From ZC4RG35 sp964571765 (GTDB lineage Bacteria; Actinomycetota; Acidimicrobiia; Spongiisociales; ZC4RG35), in NCBI GenBank assembly GCA_964571765.1, contig CAZNDH010000024.1, positions 1 to 29,382 of the forward strand: a stretch of DNA of 29,382 nt. Reading direction: 5' to 3'. This document shows positions 22,975 through 29,332 of this stretch, in pieces; the stretch's first letter is position 1; each line of letters begins with the position of its first letter. The position numbers were made by a program, and so were the translations under genes. The notes below the pieces were generated by a model. That model was given only the letters and a program-made list of their open reading frames with translations, was not told the DNA's origin and did no database searches.

Positions 22975-22988
22975 TTACACCAGTGTAA
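22975..22988 (-). promoter_or_regulatory. palindromic operator over the merR -10 box
   Basis: TTACAC-CA-GTGTAA is a perfect 6+6 palindrome 13 bases upstream of the merR ATG. Read on the minus strand it contains TACACT, a good -10 match, so a dimer bound here would cover the promoter. The SD GGAGGAG follows between the palindrome and the ATG. Confidence 0.6.
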
Positions 22989-23056
22989 CTCCGCCTGGGG
23001 CAACCTAACCCCGAGCCGATGGCGATGTCAACGCTTTCCTGTGGAAAACTCCGCGA

Positions 23057-23563
23057 TCACTCCTCGTCACCGAGGAAGTCCTCGACCGTGACCTCAGAGA
23101 GGAACTCCCGGAATCGGGCCACTTCCTCCTCCTGGTCGATCTCCTCGTCGAACTGGATCCCGGCCTCGTCGAGGACGGCGGGACTGGCGAAGATCGGGGT
23201 CCCGGTGCGCACCGCAAGGGCGATGGCGTCGGAGGGGCGTGATGAGACCTCGACCTCTGAGCCTTGTGCATCGAGTGCCAGGTCGGCGTAGAACACCGAG
23301 TCTCGCATCTCGGTGATCACCACCCGGATCGCCAAGGCGCCCAGGGCGTCGATCACCGACCTCATCAGGTCGTGGGTCAAAGGCCGGGGGGTGGTCACCC
23401 CCTCCAGGGCGGTGGCGATGGCAGTTGCCTCGGTGGCGCCGATCCAGATGGGCAGGTAGCGGGAGCCGTCCCGCTCCTTGAGGAGCACGATCGGCTGGTT
23501 GGACGGCAGCTCGACACGCACGCCGACCACCTCCAGGGCGACGAGGCGATCGATGTCGGCCAT
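23057..23563 (-). CDS. bifunctional nuclease family protein (DUF151)
   Basis: A 168-residue DUF151 protein: DRLVALEVVGVRVELPSNQPIVLLKE at the start (first half), RYLPIWIGATEATAIATAL, RPLTHDLMRSVIDALGA, DSVFYADLAL, SSRPSDAIALAVRTGTPIFA, and an acidic C-terminal tail (EEIDQEEEVARF). Plant and Mycobacterium members have been described as nucleases with RNase and DNase activity; the cellular role is unclear. ATG at 23563 is used because the family begins there; an open frame upstream runs into hpt. TAACCT lies seven bases upstream, fitting a leaderless start even though hpt ends only 44 bases before on the same strand. In mycobacteria the gene also lies between two merR genes; here hpt and a D,D-carboxypeptidase separate it from the first. 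Confidence 0.92.
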   Translation of the reverse strand: MADIDRLVALEVVGVRVELPSNQPIVLLKERDGSRYLPIWIGATEATAIATALEGVTTPRPLTHDLMRSVIDALGALAIRVVITEMRDSVFYADLALDAQGSEVEVSSRPSDAIALAVRTGTPIFASPAVLDEAGIQFDEEIDQEEEVARFREFLSEVTVEDFLGDEE

Positions 23564-23576
23564 GCCTTCGAGGTTA
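23561..23576 (-). promoter_or_regulatory. leaderless promoter of the DUF151 gene
   Basis: On the minus strand TAACCT (23576-23571) is followed by CGAAGGC and the ATG (23563-23561). Seven-base spacing places the expected transcript start on the ATG. AAGG is too near the ATG to work as a normal SD. Confidence 0.48.
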
Positions 23577-23607
23577 TCACCGGCCGGCGACTGCAAGCCT
23601 GACCTCG

Positions 23608-24174
23608 TCACCTTCCGGTCAAGGCGCTGGCCAAGATCGCCGGGTCCTTCATGAAGGCATCGGTGTCGAGGACCGCCCACACCGACCGGAGGTTGCGATA
23701 CAGGCCCTGCCAGTCGAGACCGTATCCCACCAGGAACTCGTCACCCACCTCAAAACCCCGGTACTCGATGCTGACGTCGGTTACTCGCCGCCTCGACTTG
23801 TCGAGCAGGGCCACCGTCGCCACCGAGGCGGCGCCACGGTCGGCCATCATCCGGCGGAGCACCCCCAAGGTGAGACCGGTGTCGATGACGTCCTTGACGA
23901 GGATGACGTTGCGGTCGAACACCGGTGTCGACAGGTCCATGGCGATTCCGATCCTCCCCCCGCCTCCAAAACGGTTGAGCCCGAGGAAGTCGACCTCTGA
24001 AGGGATCGACACCCGCCGCACCAGATCGGCACCGAAGGGAACCGAACCGCTGAGGATGATGACGAATAGGGGGTCTCGCCCCGGGTAATCGGTGGTGATC
24101 GCGTCGCCGAGCTCGGAGACTCGGGATTGCAGCTCACCCTCGGGGATCACCTCGGCGGCGAAGTCGAAGGTCAT
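23608..24174 (-). CDS. hpt: hypoxanthine phosphoribosyltransferase, divergent
   Basis: A 188-residue type I phosphoribosyltransferase joining hypoxanthine (or guanine) to PRPP. PRPP loop: ILVKDVIDTGLTL (91-103), where the usual first acidic residue of the E-D pair is Lys94; Asp95 and Asp98 remain. The N-terminal SGSVPFGADLVRR (42-54) matches the PPi loop region, but the flexible-loop Ser-Tyr pair normally found as SSYG is replaced by LNRFGGGG. The C-terminal ALLDKSRRR and GDEFLVGYGLDWQGLYRNL are typical of Hpt. Because of the changes it may prefer another base or act differently from textbook Hpt. ATG at 24174 overlaps the carboxypeptidase stop by four bases. Confidence 0.86.
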   Translation of the reverse strand: MTFDFAAEVIPEGELQSRVSELGDAITTDYPGRDPLFVIILSGSVPFGADLVRRVSIPSEVDFLGLNRFGGGGRIGIAMDLSTPVFDRNVILVKDVIDTGLTLGVLRRMMADRGAASVATVALLDKSRRRVTDVSIEYRGFEVGDEFLVGYGLDWQGLYRNLRSVWAVLDTDAFMKDPAILASALTGR

Positions 24175-25292
24175 GAGCCCAGCGTGGCGGTGAGCCAGTA
24201 GATCAACGCCCCACCCAGCCCGCGAGGAACCTCATCAGCATGACGGCGGGTGGTCTCCAGGGGAGGCGGGGGGAGTTGGGGAAGCTCGGCTGGTGGCCTC
24301 GGGATCACCGAAAGGAGACCTTCCCCGGCGAGGTGCACCTGTGCCTCGACTCCGGCGCTCACCATCAGCGGGTCATCGGACATGGTGACCCGTGGCGACC
24401 GGTACGGGATCCCGGCCAGGGTCCCGTAGACTTGTAAGTCGACGAACCCGTAGTCGAAAAGCGCCCTGGCGTCTTCGAAATGGGTGCCTCGCCCTTCGGT
24501 GCCCAGGACCACCGCATACAACGCTCGGCCCTCACGCTCCGCCGAGGCGACGAAGGTGAGCAGCGCCCTGGAGGTGAACCCGGTCTTGATCCCGGTGTTG
24601 CCCGGATACTCGGTGAGCATCAGGTTGGTGGAGGTGCCCACCCGGCGAGTTCCGTCAGGCGCGTCGGGGAATACCACCACCAGTGACCGGGATATGTCCC
24701 TGAACTCGGGGTGGGCCATTGCAGCTTCGGCGAGGTGGAGCATGTCCCTGGCGGTAGTGACATGGCTGGGGGCGTCGAGGCCGTGGGGGTTGACGAAGGT
24801 GCTCCGGGTCATACCCAGCTCGGACGCCTTGAGGTTCATCATCTCGACAAAGCCCTCGACCGAGCCACCGACGTGCTCGGCGATGGCGGTGGCGGCGTCG
24901 TTGGCCGAGTGGATCATCGCCGCCCTGAGCAGGGCACCCAGAGTGATGCTCTCCCCGGTCACCAATCCGATCTCCCGCTCTCCGGTGTCGGCGGCCTGCT
25001 GACTCACGGTGACCAACTCCGACTGCTCGTTGTTGTCCAGGGCGACCAGGACGGTGAGGATCTTGGTGATCGAGGCGGGGGCCCTGATCTCGTCGGCGTT
25101 GTTCTCCGCCAACACCGTGCCGCTGGTGGCGTCGTAGAGGATCCAGGAGGCGGCGCCTACCGCGGGGGGCTGCCCTCGGCCGTAGCCCTCGACGACCAGG
25201 CGGGGGAACTGGAATGGCGAGGCCGCGGCGACCGGAATTGCCACCGACAGCAGCACCGCCATGAGGACGGCTATCCCGATCGGCCTCCTCAT
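24171..25292 (-). CDS. D-alanyl-D-alanine carboxypeptidase (PBP5 type)
   Basis: A 373-residue penicillin-binding protein. Signal peptide 1-24 (MRRPIGIAVLMAVLLSVAIP, then VAAA). Active-site motifs are in order: Ser74-Ile-Thr-Lys77, Ser129-Ala-Asn131 and Lys236-Thr-Gly. It removes the last D-Ala of peptidoglycan stem peptides outside the membrane. After the catalytic domain (to about 275) there is a smaller beta part and a Pro-rich stretch (PPAELPQLPPPPLE), then a mildly hydrophobic C-terminal segment (GGALIYWLTATLG) that could serve as membrane anchor. ATG at 25292 overlaps the merR stop by four bases, and its own stop overlaps hpt. A cell-wall enzyme between merR and hpt is not part of the mycobacterial arrangement. 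Confidence 0.93.
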   Translation of the reverse strand: MRRPIGIAVLMAVLLSVAIPVAAASPFQFPRLVVEGYGRGQPPAVGAASWILYDATSGTVLAENNADEIRAPASITKILTVLVALDNNEQSELVTVSQQAADTGEREIGLVTGESITLGALLRAAMIHSANDAATAIAEHVGGSVEGFVEMMNLKASELGMTRSTFVNPHGLDAPSHVTTARDMLHLAEAAMAHPEFRDISRSLVVVFPDAPDGTRRVGTSTNLMLTEYPGNTGIKTGFTSRALLTFVASAEREGRALYAVVLGTEGRGTHFEDARALFDYGFVDLQVYGTLAGIPYRSPRVTMSDDPLMVSAGVEAQVHLAGEGLLSVIPRPPAELPQLPPPPLETTRRHADEVPRGLGGALIYWLTATLGS

Positions 25293-25963
25293 GTCAGATG
25301 ACGCCTCAACTCCAGGGCGAGCAAGGCCCGATGCATGGCGCGGACAGAGTCGGCGCAGTCCTCGAGCACCTCTCTAGCCATGGCCCTGGCGTCGGGGTTG
25401 GCTGCCTTGATCATCGGGGCGACCAGATGGGTGAGCAGATCGGCCTCCCGGTCGGCGGCCAGCCTGATCGAACGGAGGTGTCTGGGCTCGAGACCCTGGT
25501 CCATGAGCCGGCGGGCCTCGGTGGCGATCACCACCGCCTCCGGTGGATAGACCGTGGTCCCCGGCACCGGGCACACCAGGCCCACCGCGTCGAGGTCCTC
25601 GAGGTCCCGGGGAGTCAAGCCCGACTTCTTGAGAAGGGTGTTGTGGTCGACCGGCTCCCCTGCTTCGTCGATGGTCGGAGGCTTCTCTCCGGGCATCAGC
25701 TCCACCTCTTCACCTCTCTCCCACAGGGTGAGCTTCGACTTGATCACCTTGAGGGGGAGGAAGTGATCCCGTTGCTGTTGGAGGATGAACTTGAGCCGGG
25801 CCAAGTCGTCACCGTCGAACTGCCGGTACCCCGATGAGGTGCGGTTCGGGTCGATCAACCCCTGGCTCTCGAGAAACCTGATCTTGGACACCGATATATC
25901 GGGGAAGTCGTCCCGAAGCAGGTTGATGACCTCGCCGATGCTGAGGTCCCGGGAGTCAGCCAT
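25289..25963 (-). CDS. MerR-family regulator (first copy, Rv1828-like)
   Basis: A 224-residue regulator: winged helix LSIGEVINLLRDDFPDISVS then KIRFLESQGLIDPNRTSSGYRQFDGDDLARLKFILQQQRDHFLPL, in which the stretched first helices (INLLRDDFP) are the mark of the Rv1828/FtsR-like actinobacterial MerR group. The long C-terminal half (about 100-224) has its own helical domain with a Pro-rich lead (PGEKPPTIDEAGEP). No metal-sensing Cys cluster. ATG at 25963 (or the GTG just before) lies inside the end of the FHA gene, overlapping by eight bases. The place directly after a garA-like gene is the same as in mycobacteria and supports orthology. In corynebacteria a member of this group (FtsR) controls ftsZ; whether that holds here is open. 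Confidence 0.9.
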   Translation of the reverse strand: MADSRDLSIGEVINLLRDDFPDISVSKIRFLESQGLIDPNRTSSGYRQFDGDDLARLKFILQQQRDHFLPLKVIKSKLTLWERGEEVELMPGEKPPTIDEAGEPVDHNTLLKKSGLTPRDLEDLDAVGLVCPVPGTTVYPPEAVVIATEARRLMDQGLEPRHLRSIRLAADREADLLTHLVAPMIKAANPDARAMAREVLEDCADSVRAMHRALLALELRRHLT

Positions 25964-26396
25964 CACCGCGGGCCACGACGAAGTTGAACCGGCCGATGAG
26001 GACCTCGTCCCCGGCGGCGAGCGTCGCCTCGTCCACTCTCTCCTCGTTGACGTAGGTGCCGTTAGTCGACCCGCTGTCCTCGACCTTGACCGAGTCGGCG
26101 GTGACCACGAACCTGCAATGCTGGCGTGACACTGTGACGTCGTTGAGAAAGATGTCGCTCTCCGGGTGACGCCCTACCGTGGTGTTTCCTTCGCGTAGCA
26201 GATAGGTCACCCCCATGTTGGGCCCCCTCTCGACCACCAGGGCATGGCCCTTGAGACCTTCGACGTGGGCCGCTTCCTCACGGGTGAGACGTTGACCCTC
26301 CCGCTCCGGCAACGGGATGAAGAAGACCGTTGGATCGGTCTCTACCTCAACCTCAGGTTGGGGTCGGCTGGACTCGGGGGAGCGGTCGTCGGTCAT
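25956..26396 (-). CDS. garA: FHA-domain phospho-switch protein (GarA/OdhI type)
   Basis: A 146-residue protein with an unstructured N-terminal third and an FHA domain from about 50: HALVVERGPNMGVTYLL, VGRHPESDIFLNDVTVSRQH (Arg76, Ser90, His93), GSTNGTYVN. It is close to GarA/OdhI, which bind and inhibit 2-oxoglutarate dehydrogenase and act on glutamate dehydrogenase until phosphorylated by Ser/Thr kinases. The N-terminal phospho-motif ETTSVF of GarA appears here as ETDPTVFF (Thr20, Asp21, Thr23), so the kinase sites are altered. ATG at 26396 has no SD; TATGAT (26413-26408) lies 11 bases upstream. It stands between gcvH and merR, as in mycobacteria. No kinase gene is in the window. Confidence 0.92.
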   Translation of the reverse strand: MTDDRSPESSRPQPEVEVETDPTVFFIPLPEREGQRLTREEAAHVEGLKGHALVVERGPNMGVTYLLREGNTTVGRHPESDIFLNDVTVSRQHCRFVVTADSVKVEDSGSTNGTYVNEERVDEATLAAGDEVLIGRFNFVVARGDG

Positions 26397-26413
26397 GGGC
26401 CGCCGCAATCATA
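26394..26413 (-). promoter_or_regulatory. short-leader promoter of the garA-like gene
   Basis: TATGAT (26413-26408, minus strand) matches the -10 consensus in five of six positions and lies 11 bases before the ATG, predicting a 5' leader of only about 4-5 bases and no SD. No -35 match is seen. Confidence 0.48.
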
Positions 26414-26443
26414 GGGAGGTGCCTCGACGCAGGGGGTATCCGC

Positions 26444-26821
26444 CTATTCGGTCAACTCACGGTACGCGGAGGCGTCGAGCAAGTCGCCGGGGAGCTCGCC
26501 GTCGAGGTCAAGCTCCACCAGCCACCCGTCGTCGTAGGGGCTGGTGTTGACCAGATCGGGCTGGTCGGCCACCGCTTGGTTGATCCCGGTGATGGTCCCG
26601 CTGAACGGGGCGTACACTTCCCCGACCGACTTGGTGCTCTCGATCTCGGCTATGAGGTCACCGGCGGATACCCGCCTCCCCTGCTCGGGGATCTCTACGT
26701 AGACCACGTCGCCGAGCTGGTCCTGGGCGTAGTCTGTTATCCCGATACGCACCGATCCCTCCCCCAACCTGCGGACCCACTCGTGCTCTGGGGTGTAGGA
26801 GAGGTCTTCGGGTACCTTCAT
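26444..26821 (-). CDS. gcvH: glycine cleavage system H protein
   Basis: A 125-residue GcvH, the lipoyl carrier of the glycine cleavage complex. It opens with LSYTPEHEWVRRLG, continues RIGITDYAQDQLGDVVYVEI, and has the lipoylation site Lys64 in AEIESTKSVGEVYAP, then VADQPDLVNTSPYDDGWL. All features of an active carrier are present and the length is normal. It shuttles the aminomethyl group from GcvP to GcvT (21017-22060). ATG at 26821 lies three bases after the phosphatidyltransferase stop, with GAAGG about 10 bases upstream. The garA-like gene follows after 47 bases. Confidence 0.96.
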   Translation of the reverse strand: MKVPEDLSYTPEHEWVRRLGEGSVRIGITDYAQDQLGDVVYVEIPEQGRRVSAGDLIAEIESTKSVGEVYAPFSGTITGINQAVADQPDLVNTSPYDDGWLVELDLDGELPGDLLDASAYRELTE

Positions 26822-26824
26822 CGG

Positions 26825-27418
26825 TCAGGTGCCTTCATCGGCGGCGGCGGACTCTAACCGACTGAAGCGACGCCCCGCATCCCCGATATACAGGAAGGCG
26901 ACGTACCAGTAGATGGCCAGCCCTATCACTCCAGTGGTCCAGGCGAGTGGGAGCATCACCGCGGGGAGCACCCCGGCTGCTGCCAGGTAGAAGGCCGGGA
27001 TCGCCCCATACAGGAGGAAAGTGGCCAGCTTGCCGGCATAGCGCACTTCGAGGGTCCCCAGTCCTCTGGCAGCAAGTATCAGGGCCACCACGCCCATGGT
27101 CGCTTCCCGGGCAAGGAGCGGCACCGCGACCCACGAAGGCACCACGTCGGCGATCATCCCGCCGACGACGGCTGACACGATCATCAGACGATCGGCCACC
27201 GGGTCGATGGCGGTGCCCAATCTGGAGACCTGGCCGAGACGTCTCGCCAGATATCCGTCCACCCAGTCGGTCCAACCGACGCCGAACACCAGCCAGGCGG
27301 AGGCGGCCACGTTGCCCAATCCGAGCAGCAACCACCAGAAGACCCCCACGCCGATCAGCCGAACAAATGTCACCAGGTTGGGGATGGTGAGGATGCGATC
27401 CTCAGGACGTGGTGTCAC
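26825..27418 (-). CDS. CDP-alcohol phosphatidyltransferase (PgsA/cardiolipin synthase type)
   Basis: A 197-residue membrane enzyme with the full CDP-alcohol phosphotransferase motif: Asp51-x2-Asp54-Gly-x2-Ala-Arg-x8-Gly-x3-Asp72-x3-Asp76. It starts TIPNLVTFVRLIGVGVFWW as in PgsA proteins and has about five to six transmembrane helices. It transfers a phosphatidyl group from CDP-diacylglycerol to an alcohol, probably glycerol 3-phosphate or phosphatidylglycerol. Mycobacteria carry pgsA2 at the matching place near gcvH. GTG at 27418 overlaps the stop of the binding-protein gene by four bases (GTGA); an open frame further upstream is a shadow of that gene. Confidence 0.92.
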   Translation of the reverse strand: MTPRPEDRILTIPNLVTFVRLIGVGVFWWLLLGLGNVAASAWLVFGVGWTDWVDGYLARRLGQVSRLGTAIDPVADRLMIVSAVVGGMIADVVPSWVAVPLLAREATMGVVALILAARGLGTLEVRYAGKLATFLLYGAIPAFYLAAAGVLPAVMLPLAWTTGVIGLAIYWYVAFLYIGDAGRRFSRLESAAADEGT

Positions 27419-29241
27419 CCACCGAGAGTAACCGGCATCATTCCGGTTACCGGCTCGACATCGCCGATGCCACCGAGACGGGCCTGGAGCCCTCCGAGCG
27501 GGGTGGAGATCCGATAAGCGACCCGATCGCTCCGGAAAACCTCGGTGATCGAGGAGTGGCGGAGCAGCAGGTAGGGAAGGTCCTCGGCGAGGATACGCTC
27601 CATCTCCCACATCGCCTCCCTTGCCTGCTCACGGGTGAAGGCCGACTCGAAGGCGGCGAGCCGCTCGGTGAACTCCTCCGATGAGTATCCCGTGTTGTTC
27701 CACCGGCTCCCGGCAGCGAACAAAGTCCGGTAGAAGTCGGGCAGGGCCGGGTTGCCTAGTGTCCATCCGAGGAGGTACATGTCGTAGTGGCGATTTCCGC
27801 CCTCGTCAGGGGTGAACGCCAGGTCTACGACGGTGTCGAAGTCGGTTTCCACCGGACGAGCGTCGAACCCCAGCCACCCCAGCACCTCGGCGACCGCCTC
27901 TGCCTGCTCGGGACGCTCCGGGTCGTAGGCGTCTCCGGGGGTGAGGATGGTGAGTATCGGGGGTTCCTGGCCACCGATGCGCAAGCCCGACCCGCCCACC
28001 ACCATGTCGCCGGTAACGGCGGGCTCACTCTCCCACGTGTAGCCCGAGCCCCTGAGACCGACCAGGGCCTGTTCGAGACGGTCGGCCAACGGCCCCCGAT
28101 ACCAGGAGGTGTTGGCGGCGGCGGCATCAGGGTCGTGCCAGGCCGAGTTGGCCGGACCAACGTAGGAGAAGGCCACCTCTCCCCCACCGGGAAGCTCCTC
28201 GCGATCGAGGAGCAGGGCCAGCGCGGCCCTGAAGGCGTGCTCCGACATCGGAGCCCGCTGCAGGTTGAACCCCAAGTAGCGAATGCCGTTGGAAGGGCTG
28301 GACACCACCTTGATCGGCTCACCCGGCTCGATCCCGGCAAGCTGGGCAGGAGTCAGCCCGGCTGGTGAGAGGATGGTGTCGATTCCCCCCTCCCGCAGCG
28401 CCGCCACCGCCGAGGACTCGTCGGGGAACACGTGGTACTCGACCACATCAGGGATGTCGTCACCGGGGTGTCCCGGGTTGCGGGTGCTCACCACAAGGTC
28501 TGCCGACACCTGGCCCAGGGCAAGCTGGCCACCTCCGACGTCGCCACTTCCGTCCAGCCGGTAGACCGCGTCGGATTCGAGGCCGATCACAGAGTCTGCC
28601 CAGACATGCTCCGGCATCACCGGTGCGGTGCCGGCGGCATGGGGCCAGACATGGAGGGACGGGCGGTCGACGAACTCGATGCGTACTGTCGTCTCGTCTA
28701 CGGCGACGACCGCATTCACCACGTCGGGGTAGGCCTCAGCCCACGCCCCGCCCAGTTCGAGCGCTCTGGCGGTGTCGTAGGTGAACGCCACATCGTGGGC
28801 ATCGATCGGCTCACCGTCACTCCAGAAGTGGTCCGAGCGGAGGATCACCTCCGCCTGCCAGGTCCCGTTGATCTCCTCGGCAGCGGGCATGTCGGTGGCC
28901 AGCTCGGGCACGATCTCACCGGACACGGGGTCGAGGGTGAACAGCGCCGGCTTGGTGGGTCCCAGGATGTAGGCATCCCACACCGATTCGCTGAGGCCGT
29001 ACAACGCCCAGAAGTTGTTGGAAGTCAACCCGGCGAGGACCCCGATCCGATAGACAAACGGCCTGGGGATGGTGGTCGTGGTGGAAGGGGGCACCGTCGC
29101 GGTCGTGGTATCCGAGCCGGGCCCAGTAGCCAGGTCGATCGTCCGGATGTCCGCTGCGGGCCTCATCTGGATGACCGCGGCCAAGCCCACAAGGCTGAGG
29201 ACCAGGGTGGCTCCGATGGTTCGAATTGGCAGTTCCCGCAA
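27415..29241 (-). CDS. ABC-type peptide/solute-binding protein (SBP family 5)
   Basis: A 608-residue extracytoplasmic binding protein of the DppA/OppA type. It has a single N-terminal hydrophobic segment (about 8-25) without a lipobox Cys, so it may stay anchored by that helix, then a Thr/Pro linker (about 44-60: TTTATVPPSTTTTIPRP). The family body includes WQAEVILRSDHFWSDGEPIDAHDVAFTY (in two blocks), DGSGDVGGGQLAL, YLGFNLQRAPMSEHAFRAALALLLDRE and MYLLGWTLGNPALPDFY. No permease or ATPase gene is adjacent. TTG at 29241 is well supported by GGGAGG seven bases upstream. The next gene starts in its stop codon. An inverted-repeat set covers the SD and start. Confidence 0.9.
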   Translation of the reverse strand: MRELPIRTIGATLVLSLVGLAAVIQMRPAADIRTIDLATGPGSDTTTATVPPSTTTTIPRPFVYRIGVLAGLTSNNFWALYGLSESVWDAYILGPTKPALFTLDPVSGEIVPELATDMPAAEEINGTWQAEVILRSDHFWSDGEPIDAHDVAFTYDTARALELGGAWAEAYPDVVNAVVAVDETTVRIEFVDRPSLHVWPHAAGTAPVMPEHVWADSVIGLESDAVYRLDGSGDVGGGQLALGQVSADLVVSTRNPGHPGDDIPDVVEYHVFPDESSAVAALREGGIDTILSPAGLTPAQLAGIEPGEPIKVVSSPSNGIRYLGFNLQRAPMSEHAFRAALALLLDREELPGGGEVAFSYVGPANSAWHDPDAAAANTSWYRGPLADRLEQALVGLRGSGYTWESEPAVTGDMVVGGSGLRIGGQEPPILTILTPGDAYDPERPEQAEAVAEVLGWLGFDARPVETDFDTVVDLAFTPDEGGNRHYDMYLLGWTLGNPALPDFYRTLFAAGSRWNNTGYSSEEFTERLAAFESAFTREQAREAMWEMERILAEDLPYLLLRHSSITEVFRSDRVAYRISTPLGGLQARLGGIGDVEPVTGMMPVTLGG

Positions 29242-29278
29242 GGGTCGACCTCCCGACCCTTACAATCGGCAGGGTCGG
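29241..29278 (-). promoter_or_regulatory. three-arm alternative hairpin before the binding-protein gene
   Basis: Plus-strand arms: AGGGTCG (29241-29247), CCGACCCT (29253-29260), AGGGTCGG (29271-29278). The middle arm can pair with the first (7 pairs, six-base loop that holds most of the SD) or with the third (8 pairs, ten-base loop), not both. The first arm touches the TTG start codon. On the plus strand TACAAT (29261-29266), a good -10 match, lies between arms two and three and could serve tRNA-Pro. It may therefore be an RNA switch, an operator, or both. Confidence 0.5.
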
Positions 29279-29332
29279 TGGCCGCCTTGAAGGGGAACTA
29301 CCCGCCGGGAACCGTCTACCATCACCCCTTCC

